Part shown: positions 1 through 10,858 of the stretch, piece after piece
Numbering within the stretch: position 1 is the first letter of the stretch
Layout: the number at the start of each line of letters is the position of its first letter
Assembly (NCBI GenBank): GCA_001643675.2
Contig: LSRY02000030.1
Coordinates: 482,501-546,500 of the forward strand
Length of the DNA stretch: 64,000 bases
Direction of reading: 5' to 3'
DNA from: Monocercomonoides exilis
Taxonomy: Eukaryota > Preaxostyla > Oxymonadida > Polymastigidae
Translations under genes and position numbers: made by a program
Notes under the pieces: generated by a model
Told to the model about the DNA's origin: nothing
The model's database searches: none
What the model saw: only the letters and a program-made list of their open reading frames with translations

Positions 1-629
1 TCAATCTTTTGGCTATCAAATAGGAATTCATGGTTGCGTTGAAATTGGAAATTCGTCTTATTTTACAAAGGAGTTGTTTGAAAACTGGATTGAGAAAGTT
101 TTCATTCCTCATGTCAACATTGAAAGAATGATTTTGCCAGATATACATGCACAAGCGGTGTTGATGCTTGATGGGTGCCGAATATACCTGTCGGACAACG
201 TATTGACTCGACTTGCTAATGAAAATAAACAGCTTTTGGTTTTACCTCCAAATACCACACATTTGTTGCAGTCATTGGATTTGTCAATTTTCTCTCTGGA
301 AGCTTCAAATTCAACAGGTTTGGTCGGGTTCAACGCACGACAGCGTGGAACAACTTTTGTGGGTTGCAGTGAATGCTATTCTGCAAGTTTCTTCGTCGAT
401 TAACATTTTTTCTGCTTTTAAAGAAAGTGGACTTGTGAATGATTTTCACAGAGCTCCTTCAACAGCGCGGATCTTCGAAGAAAGCTTCCAAAAAGTGATT
501 GAAATTGTCAAATTGGACAACAAGTCATTGCCACTGTCATGCACAAGACAAACAAGACAAACAAAAGGAGGAGAGTGGGGAATTATGAACATTGACAAGA
601 TGCCAGTTTATTTTGGACTTCCGCAATAA
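1..629 (+). pseudogene. decayed pogo-like (DDE_1) transposase, 5' part outside window
   Basis: The reading frame is open from the window edge and carries the C-terminal half of a DDE_1 (pogo/Tigger/CENP-B-related) transposase, which cuts and pastes DNA at TA sites. Visible marks are FENWIEKVFIPH, then an LMLDG stretch (first catalytic Asp of the pair, near 170), then LPPNTTHLLQSLDLSIF (family consensus LPPxTTHLLQPLD, Asp near 278). Near 295 the homology moves to another frame, which reads INIFSAFKESGLV, the usual C-terminal motif, and stops at 627-629. The residues after LMLDG that normally read GHSSH are replaced, so the copy is inactive by frameshift and substitution. The upstream catalytic region is not in the window. 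Confidence 0.75.
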
Positions 630-1479
630 ACAACATTTGGTGAACAATTGATATGTTTTAGAGTTTTTTTCATTCAAATTTCATGGAGCATTTCAAAAAA
701 AACATGATAAAATAAACGAAATATTCGTCAAATCTTTGTTTTTTTTAATTTCAATAATTCAAAAATAATTAACAATTAACAAGAACAGCGAATATCTGTT
801 TTAAAAATAAGCAAGTCAATTCAAATAAACAGGGGTTATTTTAAATTACCCCCATAATTATAAATTATTTTTTCAATTTAAAAAATTTGATTCAATCTGC
901 ATTGCATCTAATAAATAAGTTTTTTTTGAAATTTTTTATTTGGCATTTAATTAAGTTCTGTTTCATAATTTAGAAATAATTTTTGAATTGAAGAAACTCT
1001 CGGCATGTACTCATAAGAAAAAAGTTTAATTTAATTTTATTATTATTTTTTTCTTTATTTAAAAAAGAATAACGAAAACGAAAGGATAATTCATATTTGT
1101 GTTATTAACGTGTTAAAATCAGAAATAAATTTCATTCATTCAAAACAAAATGTACAAAATTGTATTTGTTGAATTTGTTTCTTCAGAAATTATTCATTCT
1201 CAATCTCTGAAATGAGAAAAGGTTGATTGAATAAAATTCTTAATTATTGAAAAAAAGCAGTGAAAAACAAAAGTTCAACATTCTCAATTAATAAATATTT
1301 GTTGGTGGGGTTATCATTTAACCCCAACTCATTTTTTTATTCTGACCCAAATTTTTGAAGTGAAAATTTTAGAAAAATTTTAAAAAATACAAAAGAAGAA
1401 TCAATTCTTCGAATTATCTTTCTTTTTCCCAGTTTGCTTTGTAACTCTTCATTTTCCTCTTCGTTTGGGTCATCAAAAA
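630..1479. other. AT-rich spacer, nothing recognised
   Basis: Very AT-rich DNA with homopolymer runs. Two short palindromic C/G-run motifs (ggggttattttaaattacccc near 835 and ggggttatcatttaacccc near 1308) stand out but I cannot assign them. No coding signal seen. Confidence 0.5.
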
Positions 1480-2345
1480 TTACATCAGAGTAATTTTTTT
1501 TTTTTTTTTGATTTTATGTTTGAATTCAACAATCTCATCTTTTTCGTTTTCATTCTCTTGTTTCATAACTTTTTCCTTTTCCTTTTCTTCTTTTCTCCCA
1601 ATATATATTTCCCAATTGTCTAAAAGTTCTTTTTTTGCAATTAACTTTCCAAAATAATCAAAACGGTTACGATGGGAAGGAAGAGGGTATTTTGATGATT
1701 CAGGTGGTTTGCGAAGAACTGGACCGAACGTGTTATGAAGGACTCCGCTTTCTTTAAAAGCTTTTTTTAGTGACAGAAGGAGTTTAAGCTGAGTTGATTG
1801 TATGAAAAAGCACACAAACAAGAGCTTTTCAAGAAGCAGAAAAAAAGGAAGATAAAGGAACATCAAGTGATGAAGAAATGTGAAGTTTTGAGAGCTGCAA
1901 ATACTCCTCCGTCGAGTGGCTGAGACAAGTGAGTCCAGTGGGGGATGAATGTTTCGACATCTATGTTATTTTCTGAGAAAACTTTCCAAATTGAAGAATC
2001 ACCACGTGAAGGATGGAAATTAATTTATAAAAGACATATATCTGTTTGAAGTGACAAGCTCTTTCTTCTATCAACAATGGAAGGGAGAAGAATTGTTTCT
2101 GCATATTTCTTGATGTTTTACTTGTCAATCAAGCCACTTTTGTTAGGCCAGATGTGAAGAGAAGGGAAGAGAATAGGCTTCTGTTCGTCTGGTTGTTTGA
2201 CACTTGTCCAGAGAATGATGCAAGGAAATGAATAATCATCTGCTTCCACTGAAGCAACACGTGTTGCATTGTCACTTCATTGTGCTTCATTGCAATATCA
2301 AGTTCTTTGTCTCGAAGGATTGATAATTTCGATATTGGCAGCAGA
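1480..2345 (-). pseudogene. second decayed pogo-like (DDE_1) transposase
   Basis: On the minus strand a broken DDE_1 transposase can be followed through several frames. Reading 5' to 3' it shows HNEVTMQHVASVEADDYSF and PCIILWTSV (about 2290-2180), a segment HPSRGDSSIWK where the usual DGHxSR has lost its Asp (about 2015), then FIPHWTHLSQPLDGGVFAALK (1950-1890, catalytic Asp in QPLD kept), then KKAFKESGVLHNTFGPVL in the frame ending at 1480. At least three frame changes and in-frame stops make it non-functional. It shares the AFKESG motif with the copy at the left edge but lies in the opposite orientation and differs around QPLD. A possible N-terminal remnant reaches about 2870 but is too weak to include. 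Confidence 0.7.
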
Positions 2346-4016
2346 TAATATTAGTTAAGAAGATTTGTCAACATTGAATAAAAAGAAGGTTAAGAGTTGT
2401 TTTCTTTGTGTAATTCTGTTATCATTTGATACCAAGGCTTCATCGCACTCCTGCATGATTCAGTGAGCCGATTTATATCAAAACTTTTTGGCTTGCTCTT
2501 TCTTTATTGCAAATGTAATTTCAAATCCCTGTGTGCCATTGCATAAAAAACATTTTAAGATGGCTCTTTTTCGTTTTTTGAATCATTATAACATTTTCCA
2601 TCTTCAGAAAAAATGTTGATGCAATTTTATTAAACTGAAGCAAACCAATTCTCTTGTTTTCTTCATTGTTGAACTGCTTCCACAAATTGAATCAACACTG
2701 ATAGCATTTAACACAATTTTTTCCTTATCTTCTATAAATGTCAGTGGTCTTCATGTTTTTCCAACTTGCCTTTAAGTTCTCAATGCCCGAACTGCGCTTT
2801 TGATGCTTCTTCAGCTGAATTTCTTTGAGTTTATGGAGTCTGTGATTTTTTCGATGCAATCATACACAATGAGTGCCATTCATTCAAGTTTGTTCTTATA
2901 TTTTCTTTATAGAAAAGATAGTTTAGCATGTTTTAATTTTTTTAATCCCTTCTTTTCTTTTCTTTTTATTTCAACATGAATTTTCATTTTTTTATTTTAG
3001 TGTTTTGATCTAATTTTCATTGTTTTTATTAATTTGACGTGGATAAAAAAAATTAAAAGTGTTTTGAATGAACAATGCATCTTTTCACACCTTGAAATCA
3101 ACCAATTTCTCTTTGAAGTTTGATGGAAGGTTTAATCCCACATCATCTCCCCCCCATGATAAATAGGTTTCATTTCAAAACAAATATTAAAAATGCAATA
3201 TAGATACCTTTTCGACAAATAATCAAGTTATTTTTTCAAAAAGGAGGAAATAAAACTTATGTAAAAAATAATAGGTCAGAGATAAAAAACAGGTGTCAAA
3301 TCTTAACCCAATAATCACAGAGACCAGAAATATTTTTATAAATGGGTCATATTTTTTGAAATCATATATTTTTTCCGGGAATTGATTTTTTAATAATTGT
3401 TTGTCAATGGGAAGTGTTTTTGTATTCAGATGATAAAATAATCACAACTGTTTCAAAAACAAATGTTGAAACAGAAATAAATATAAAGATGTCTTTTATT
3501 AGCCTAATAACTATTCAGTGTTAACGTGTGAAGATTCATGCAAAAATTTCGTTTCGAAAATTCTGTATGAAAAGATGTGATCTTATGAACAATCTCCCAC
3601 ATTACGTGTTGAAGATTTATTAGAAACACTATTTATGAAAGCCTTTTAATGTGAAGAATCTGCAGATGCTTTCAATGAATTCTTTAAGTTTTAAATTTTT
3701 ATAATAATTCTTGTCACAAATGCGAAACAAACAAAAAAAAAAAGCATAATTTCAGGAACATCTTTCAGTTAAATAATGATGAGTTGAGCTTTACTCTTCT
3801 GATTTGTTCATATTGCTGGATTGGGATTCAAAACAATTCAATTTCTTCACTTTTTTTCTTCGATAATGATACAGCAGGATACTGGGAAAGTGTTTCGTGA
3901 ACTTGTTCACAAATACGGAACGAAAGACAGCCAGTTATTGGATGCGAGGGAATTGCAGTAAAAATTGACGAAGCAATATAGCGAAAATTGAAAAACAGAC
4001 GAGGAAGAAAGAATCA
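2346..4016. other. AT-rich spacer with possible transposase N-terminal remnant
   Basis: No intact gene. Minus-strand fragments such as IEDKEKIVLNAI near 2720 could be the helix-turn-helix end of the neighbouring decayed transposase; this is speculative. Positions 3341-3480 resemble 8636-8780 in the same orientation (a shared gaaatcatatattttttc core), so a weak dispersed repeat is present. Confidence 0.35.
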
Positions 4017-4026
4017 GAAAATAATG
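4017..4026 (+). repeat. candidate target-site duplication, left copy (gaaaataatg)
   Basis: The 10-mer gaaaataatg sits directly outside the left inverted arm and recurs in the same orientation at 7213-7222, directly outside the right arm. A 9-10 bp duplication is the usual footprint of Mutator-like transposition. Confidence 0.6.
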
Positions 4027-4321
4027 CATAAGTGTAACAAAACACCTCCTCCAATTTCATGATTTCATTCATGATAATAAATGGGAATGAATAACATAAA
4101 AAAACAACACTTTTTGGTGGAGCAGTTTTTTAAGATATCAACATAAAATATCAAGAATAAATATTTGTGATCTGTCCCATAATTAAATTTTTTATTAAAA
4201 CTTTTTTGCTTTAAACTTTAATGCCTGCAAATTGAAAGTTAATCTTTGGATTTGATAACACAATACCAAAACACTTCACAAATAAGGTGTGAAATTTGCA
4301 CTTTATCGTTGTTATTAAAAG
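4027..4321 (+). repeat. left long terminal inverted repeat
   Basis: About 295 bp, almost perfectly complementary to 6917-7212. The inner edge is blurred by several mismatches after about 4307. Confidence 0.75.
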
Positions 4322-4333
4322 TTATTTTTTTGT

Positions 4334-5300
4334 TTGAAAAATGTAATTTTGTTGGATTTTTCTTGTTCATTCAACAAATGTTCGGTAAAAGATCATTCCG
4401 GAGCGTTATATTGCAAAAGTTTAAATAAAATTGAAATCACAAAATCCAATTTCACAAATTGTTTGGTATCACATAGAGGAGCAGTATCAAAAATTACAAA
4501 TCCACAAACGAATTCTGTTCAGTTATTATCAGATAACAGAGTGGAAAATAGTTCAATAACAAATTTGTGTTGAACTGATTGGTGTTTTCCGTTTGGTGAT
4601 TTTCCATCAAACGGAAAATTTCTATTTCCCAAATGAAAGTGTATAGCTTGAACAGGAGGAAATGCGGTTTGTTCTCTCACATTCAATAGACCTTCACAAA
4701 ATAAAGCAAATCAATTTTTGGTCAATGATTTCCGATTGACAAATAACAAATTAATAGCCTCTATCACATATGGAGGTGCTGCCACTTATTTTTATTCAAC
4801 TTATTCCTGGATGAATTGTGTAAAATTCATCACATCCTGATTCTTTGATGGCGACACCGCCACTAATAGCAATGGAAACGATGCCTTTTACAATGGCAGC
4901 AGTGTCACTCAATCCCCATTCAATTAGTGGGATCAACTACCCCAACAAAAAGAGTCTGGAATGCAGGAACAGCTTTCAACGCCGTGCACAATAGCTGGCT
5001 CAATCTCATCAACCAGAACAAAATCGTTGGAAACAACGAAACTGACGACAATACATATGATCGAACGCAGGAAAGCCCGTTTGATCCAATCGAGAATATT
5101 TTAAGGTCCATTGCTCCCTTCAGTGATGTCTCCCTCTCTCTTTTTGCCTCAATATTTGTTCCCACTCAAACGCTCTCTTTCAGTGCGACTGCTGCAAAAA
5201 TCTCTGGAAATGGAACAATTGCACCATCGTTTGAATCTTCATATGACGTTCATAAACAAAATTCATGCACATCATCATTTTATATTCTCAAACTTTGACT
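4334..5300 (+). pseudogene. broken fragment of a beta-helix surface adhesin
   Basis: Short frames with cysteine/asparagine/glycine patterning typical of polymorphic-membrane-protein-like beta-helix repeats: SFNKCSVKDHSGALYCKS, KSNFTNCLVSHRGAV (to 4573), then after stops SYSWMNC and FFDGDTATNSNGNDAFYNG (about 4795-4900) and KRVWNAGTAFNAVHNSW (4950-5010) followed by a degenerate hydrophobic stretch. It resembles the ectodomain repeats of the giant genes elsewhere in the window but is split by several stops and frame changes. It sits wholly inside the inverted-repeat element, which suggests that element captured it. Function lost. Confidence 0.5.
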
Positions 5301-5391
5301 CTTCCTCCTCTTCCTCCTCTTCCTCATCTTCCTCCTCTTCCTCCTCTTCCTCCTCTTCCTCCTCTTCCTCCTCTTCCTCCTCTTCCTCCAC
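5296..5391 (+). repeat. (cttcct/cctctt) pyrimidine tandem repeat
   Basis: About sixteen imperfect hexamer units of cctctt on the plus strand. It gives meaningless poly-Ser or Leu-Pro reading frames that should not be taken as genes. Confidence 0.9.
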
Positions 5392-6916
5392 TCTCATTCA
5401 GATCTTCAATTCACCTTCTTCGACTTAATCGCAATCTTCTGTTTTTTCCTGTAATCTCTCTCTTCTCCTTCAATGCCCACTCCCCTGAGAATTGGCTTTG
5501 TCCTCTCCATCAAAAACCCATCTTTCAGAGCGATATTCATCATTCACACAGATTCTGCTTGCTTAATGAGGCCATGTACCTGTGAGTTATTGATTTTAAC
5601 ATCAAAAAGAAGTCCCTCCACACTTCGAACTCTTCAAGTACATCCTCAGAAGCTCTTTGTGAAGAACCAACTTTTCAAGGTGAGTCAACCATAGAAGTCT
5701 CCTTTTTTGCATCTGCAGCTTCCATCATTCGACAAGACTCATCCATACTCTCCTCGTCACTGCCAAACTTCCTCGCAACAATGAAATCGTCAGAGCATTC
5801 GTAATGCCTTGTTAACGACTTGAACCTCCTTCCTTATTCGCACTTTAACAACTTTCTCATATGTTCAGCTATTTCTTTCAGACAAACATATTCAAGTTCG
5901 CTTCATGTATATGTTCACCACATTTCATTAAACAAAAATAGTTTAATTTTATAATATCATCTGTTCTATCAGAAAAATTGATTAATAAAGAGATAAAAAA
6001 GTTGAAGCTAAAGATAGGAAATAATAAGTATTTTGTCAGAAAAGATGAAATAATGAAAAAGATAGATGAAATGAGATTGTTTATGTTGTGGTTTGTTTTT
6101 CTGTTTTCATTTATGGAAGTGTGTCAATAGGTTTTGAAAATTTCTCATTTTTTGTTGTTCGCTTGAGGTTTAAAAAAGCAAACATTTTTTCATTTCATCA
6201 AGAAAATAAAAATTGGATCATTTTTTTCTGTTTATGAACAAGAAATGGGGCAAAATATTTTGCTTCAAGCATTTTCAGAAAAAAAATATGCACTTTTCAT
6301 TGACTTTTTGAGGAAAAAAAACACAAAAAAAGGGTCCATTTTTTGACATTCGTGAAATGTTGAAAAACCTTTTGTTTTTAATACAATGATCTCTGTTTAC
6401 GGATATTTTAATCAAAATTATTTCAAAATCTGAGAAAGCGAAATAAAGTTATGAGCGAAACAATTTTTTCATGCTTTGTGCATTAAAAGCTTGAAAAGCC
6501 ATATTTTCCCCCAAATATATTCGTAATTTCAGAAGTTTTCATTTTAGACATTTAAACTTTATGCAACATCAAAAAAATCATCTTGACATAACTTTCTAAT
6601 TAAAATACAGAAATCGTTTATCACTAAAAAAGACGATCACATACGAATGAAATGAGATAAAAATCAAATTATCAATATATATATAAACTAAATCAAATGG
6701 AACGTTAATGATTATCTTCATTTCACTAATAATCTTTCTTATTAATAAAAATAAACTCCAGATAAACAAGTTTTTTACTTTAAAAAAACGAAAGATTAAT
6801 TCAATTCGTTTGCAACAACTTCTTAAGCTTAAAAAGTGTTAACATTTTCGAAAATAAATTGGATGAATATGTGGATGTTGCAATTAAGAAGGTTATTAAA
6901 AAGTTTTTAGCATTGC
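5392..6916. other. non-coding interior of the inverted-repeat element
   Basis: AT-rich. Positions 6240-6310 and 6470-6515 are diverged inverted copies of each other (left side aaatggggcaaaatatt). The segment 6415-6514 recurs inverted at 28282-28380, so a short dispersed repeat is present at both loci. No gene seen. Confidence 0.5.
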
Positions 6917-7212
6917 ACTTAAAAATAACAATAAAGTGCAAATTTCACACCTTATTTGTGAAGTGTTTTGGTATTGTGTTATCAAATCCAAAGATTAACT
7001 TTCAATTTGCAGGCATTAAAGTTTAAAGCAAAAAAGTTTTAATAAAAAATTTAATTATGGGACAGATCACAAATATTTATTCTTGATATTTTATGTTGAT
7101 ATCTTAAAAAACTGCTCCACCAAAAAGTGTTGTTTTTTTATGTTATTCATTCCCATTTATTATCATGAATGAAATCATGAAATTGGAGGAGATATTTTTT
7201 TACACTCATACT
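6917..7212 (-). repeat. right long terminal inverted repeat
   Basis: Reverse complement of 4027-4321. The outer end reads tacactcata followed by ct, then the 10-bp flanking repeat. Confidence 0.75.
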
Positions 7213-7222
7213 GAAAATAATG
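7213..7222 (+). repeat. candidate target-site duplication, right copy (gaaaataatg)
   Basis: Identical in sequence and orientation to 4017-4026. Confidence 0.6.
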
Positions 7223-7479
7223 ATTTGTGATTCTAAACCTTACGAAGGAGATGGAATTGGAAAGCATTTTATGATTGATGTTCCCTACAGAAAAAATGGA
7301 AACTTTTATGATTATTTTCCAGAAATGCAAAAATGATGGCAGATTGATATTCTCAGATAAATTATTAATTATTTTTTTTTTGCAAACACTTTGATGAAAG
7401 GATAAAACTGCACACCATGAAAGATAATTCAGATGCAATGAAACAAAGGTGTGCACATGTTTGCAATTGAAGGGAAATA

Positions 7480-7933
7480 CAGTCAAAACCGGATATTATC
7501 ACATCGGTTTTTGCACAACTTTTTGTGACTATATCCGATTGTGTTGATATTCGATGTGATATAACACAGAAGAGAATAAAAATTTATTTTTGAAATAATT
7601 AATTTTGGGTCAAATTTTTCATTTTTGAAAATCCTTCATGAAAACACTTTTTTTTAAACTTGCGAAATTAACTTTTTTCATTAATACATATTATTTTGAC
7701 TTATTTGAGCACATTTTTGAAAAAGCGAAAAATCAAAATTTTTGATCATAAAATCGATTTTTCATTGAAATAATCTCCTATAATGAAATATATTAAGATT
7801 ATATATTTTAAGCCCTGTAACAATATTCGATGGAAATTGAATGAAAAATCAGCAAAAAAATGTCAATGCATGGAAAAATGTAACTGTAAACGAATGTGAT
7901 TGTATTTGATGTGATTGTATCAGGTTTGGATTG
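7480..7933. mobile_element. 454-bp MITE-like element with pogo/Tc1-style ends
   Basis: The left end cagtcaaaaccggatattat is mirrored at the right end (gtgattgtatcaggtttgga plus ttg) with roughly 19 of 24 positions matching. A TA dinucleotide flanks each end (7478-7479 and 7934-7935), the expected duplication for Tc1/mariner/pogo transposition. There is no ORF of note inside, so it would need a transposase in trans. Ends beginning CAGT are common in pogo-like elements. Confidence 0.6.
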
Positions 7934-7935
7934 TA

Positions 7936-8264
7936 TCCACATTTGGGATGTTCTTTTCAATAATTTGTTCTAAAGATTAGATTGATGAATGACTATCTGA
8001 CACTTTTAAAAGTGAAATCAATGCTTGATTTAACCTTCATCCAGTCCGTGAAATATTTGTGCATTGAAAAAGAAATTGCACCCGTTCAAATGAAAGAAGA
8101 AGAAGAAGAAGATGTGATTACAGATAAAAATGAGGAAATACCAGAATTAGAAGATAAAGCCAATGGTTATGACATTATTAAATCAAATGAAGATAAAAGA
8201 GCTGGATATGGGGCTAGTGCATCTGAATATGATAAAAAAAATATTTTGTAAATATTTAAGCCAA
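7936..8264 (+). other. short Glu/Lys-rich reading frame, gene status doubtful
   Basis: An ATG at 7985 opens an 88-codon frame to 8251 (MNDYLTLLKVKSMLDLTFIQ..., acidic and lysine-rich, with a run of Glu). It recalls the acidic linkers of other genes here but has no recognisable domain and stops just before a microsatellite. It may be an exon remnant or chance. Confidence 0.2.
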
Positions 8265-8430
<166 letters not shown>

Positions 8431-8899
8431 TGTTTGTTCTTGATTATTCTTGATTGCTTTTGTTTGTTTTTGTTATTTCGATCTGTTTTTTGAGAAACAC
8501 TAATAAAAAAAACAATCATTTTTAATAAAAAAAATTGTCATATTTCTTTTAAAAAGAACGATAATAATTTTTTTTTTCATCATTACCAAATTACAATTTG
8601 TCATGTTTGGATTATTAATGTTCAACATTCTTATATATATATGGGTGATTATTTTTGAAATCATATATTTTTTCATGGTATTGATTTTTCAAAGATCGTT
8701 AGTTTTTTGAAAGATAATTTATATTCAAAAGAGAAAAAACATGATCATTGTTTTTAAAAACAAATGGTTTTTCTGAATCAAAGATTAAAATGTTTTCAAA
8801 AAGTCTTTTTTTTCTTTTCATTTTTTTATTGATATTCAAGAAAAATTTTTGCACCGAAATCTTTGTCTGAAAAAATATGATTTCAATAATAATCATTTA

Positions 8900-9111
8900 T
8901 ATGGCTGATCCTTTTTGAAATTATACTTTCGTTCGAGTTTTGATCAAAAATTTTATTTCAATGGGATTTTCGAAAAGATTTTTTTTTCTTTGAAATATCT
9001 TCATAAGATGTGCGTGTTCTCTGTTGTGGTTCATTTATTCGAAATCCCATTGAAAACAAAGTTTTGATCAAAACTCGAACGAAAGAATGATTTCAAAAAG
9101 GATCAGCCATA
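8900..9111. mobile_element. 212-bp palindromic MITE-like element
   Basis: The ends tatggctgatcctttttgaa and its complement at 9092-9111 extend into arms of about 75 bp (8900-8975 and 9037-9111) around a short spacer. TA lies outside each end (8898-8899, 9112-9113). No coding capacity. Confidence 0.65.
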
Positions 9112-9226
9112 TAGTCAAGTTACTGATAAATATGAACGCACCGATGTATTTGGATTATGTTGAATACGGTTGAAAAAGGCTATGCGAAATTCGATTTGTA
9201 AATATCCAATAAAGACTGCAATTATA

Positions 9227-10215
9227 GGGTTACACTTTTATTTCTGACCCTTTTTTTCCCCACCCTTTTTTTTGTGGAGCTGGCTACGGCTTTATACAAG
9301 CTTGTAGCCAACAAAAAATAACTAGAAATGTTTATTTTTATATATTTAACTTTTACAGAAAAATTTTTTTCGCACAATTTGTTTTTAACTTTAAGATCTC
9401 TGTATTTTTTAATTTTATTTTTTGATCATTAAATTGATGGTCTTTCCATGAATATAACATTCTGGAAGTTTTAAGCTACATCGTCATTGCATATCTTATC
9501 CTTTTTATTATTTTTATAACTTTTCACATCTCACAAGTTTCTTTTTCACTTGTTTTCTAATTTCATCGACTTTTCGAAAAAATGCAATTTCATAAGGAAT
9601 GATGAAATTTTTGAAAAAATTTTTAAGATTATTCTTAATATATGATAAAATGTTAATTATGTTGATATACAAAAAAGTTTTTCAAATTTGATTTTAAATA
9701 GAAAAATGAAAAACATCAATTTCAGAAGTTTTGATTTTTTCAGCCAGTAACTTGTTTTCAGCAAAATTTTGTATGAGTATCCAACAATTTATTGAGTTAA
9801 AAATAAGATACAGCTAATGAAATTAAAAAATTGTCTTTTATTCAATCAAATATTGCATTTTTTCGAAAAGTCGATGAAATGAGAAAACAAGTGAAAAAGA
9901 AACTTGTGAAATGTGAAAAGTCATAAAAACAATATAAAGGATAAGAAGTGAAATGGCAGTGTAGCTTAAAACTTCCAGAATGTTATTAGCATGGAAAGAC
10001 CATCAATTTAATGATCAAAAAATAAAATTAAAAAATACAGAGATCTTAAAGTTAAAAACAAATTGTGCGAAAAAAATTTTTCTGTAAAAGTTAAATATAT
10101 AAAAATAAACATTTCTAGTTATTTTTTGTTGGCTACAAGCTTGTATAAAGCCGTAGCCAGCTCCACAAAAAAAAGGGTGAGAAAAAAAAAAGGGTCAGAG
10201 GAAAAAGTGTAACCC
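9227..10215. mobile_element. 989-bp foldback MITE-like element, copy A
   Basis: Arms of roughly 370-390 bp (9227-9600 and 9845-10215) are close reverse complements. The ends are gggttacact and agtgtaaccc, with TA outside (9225-9226, 10216-10217). A conserved internal segment reads tggagctggctacggcttta and its complement. The spacer has no ORF. A second, truncated copy is at 51247-51880, so this is a family. TA flanks fit mobilisation by pogo/Tc1-type transposases. Confidence 0.8.
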
Positions 10216-10217
10216 TA

Positions 10218-10858
10218 TATTTTTCTCAGAAAAATTAATTTGCTTGTTTTTGATCAAAAAAAATAAGCCTCAATATTTCAATGGTTTCAATAATTGTTTC
10301 ACTCCTTTTTCTTTATTTCGTTGATGTGAAGTGATAATTAAAAAATATATATAAATGAATTGGTTGTTTAGTATGTTAAAATGAAAACCGAAACATTGTT
10401 TGCTGTGCTTTCTCATTGAGAAGCAGTTGCTCACAATTTGTGAAAACAATCATAATCACAACTTTTTCAAAACAGATTTAAAAAGGAATTACAAAATGGT
10501 CTGAATAACAAAAAAATAAAACTCAATAAAAACAAACAAGTTGAAATCAAAACATGGATGAAAACATAAAAACAGAAACTCGTTCTTTTCAAAAAACTAA
10601 TCTACACAATAAAAAACAGATAAACAATATTCTATCAGAAAAACAAGCATTAATGGTCTCGTATTCACTCTTTTGCAGCCAACTCACAATATTTGAGTTC
10701 TCATTTTTGAATTGAATATCGTTATTTAATTTTGCCAAAAGAAAATTTCTCTTCATGTGCCATGTTCTCTGACTGTTGAAAATATCTGAGTTGATCCTGT
10801 TCAATTAACAAAATTAAATGCTTCATTAAATGTCAATAAGTGTGTGGATTGCCCTTTT
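10218..10858. other. AT-rich 3' flank of the giant gene, nothing recognised
   Basis: Short meaningless frames only. It presumably includes the 3' untranslated region and polyadenylation site of the minus-strand gene that ends at 10859; I see no specific signal. Confidence 0.4.

Larger units (their letters stand above)
4027..7212. mobile_element. 3.2-kb element with long terminal inverted repeats (Mutator-like candidate) carrying an adhesin fragment
   Basis: The left arm (about 4027-4321) and right arm (about 6917-7212) are near-identical reverse complements; for example ggtgtgaaatttgcacttta at 4286 recurs inverted at 6931-6950. The ends read cataagtgta and tacactcata. Long terminal inverted repeats plus a 10-bp flanking direct repeat match Mutator-like elements, although no transposase is encoded, so it would be non-autonomous. 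The cargo is a broken beta-helix adhesin fragment (4334-5300), a CT-rich hexamer array and AT-rich DNA with a small nested inverted repeat (about 6240-6515). Polinton-type elements also have long inverted ends but normally duplicate 5-6 bp and are far larger. Confidence 0.6.

Noticed and set aside
5111-5428. Poly-Ser / Leu-Pro proteins
   Set aside because: Produced by the pyrimidine hexamer array, with no conserved domain.
4027-7212. Polinton/Maverick with long inverted ends
   Set aside because: Too short, no polymerase, integrase or capsid genes, and the flanking repeat is 10 bp rather than 5-6.
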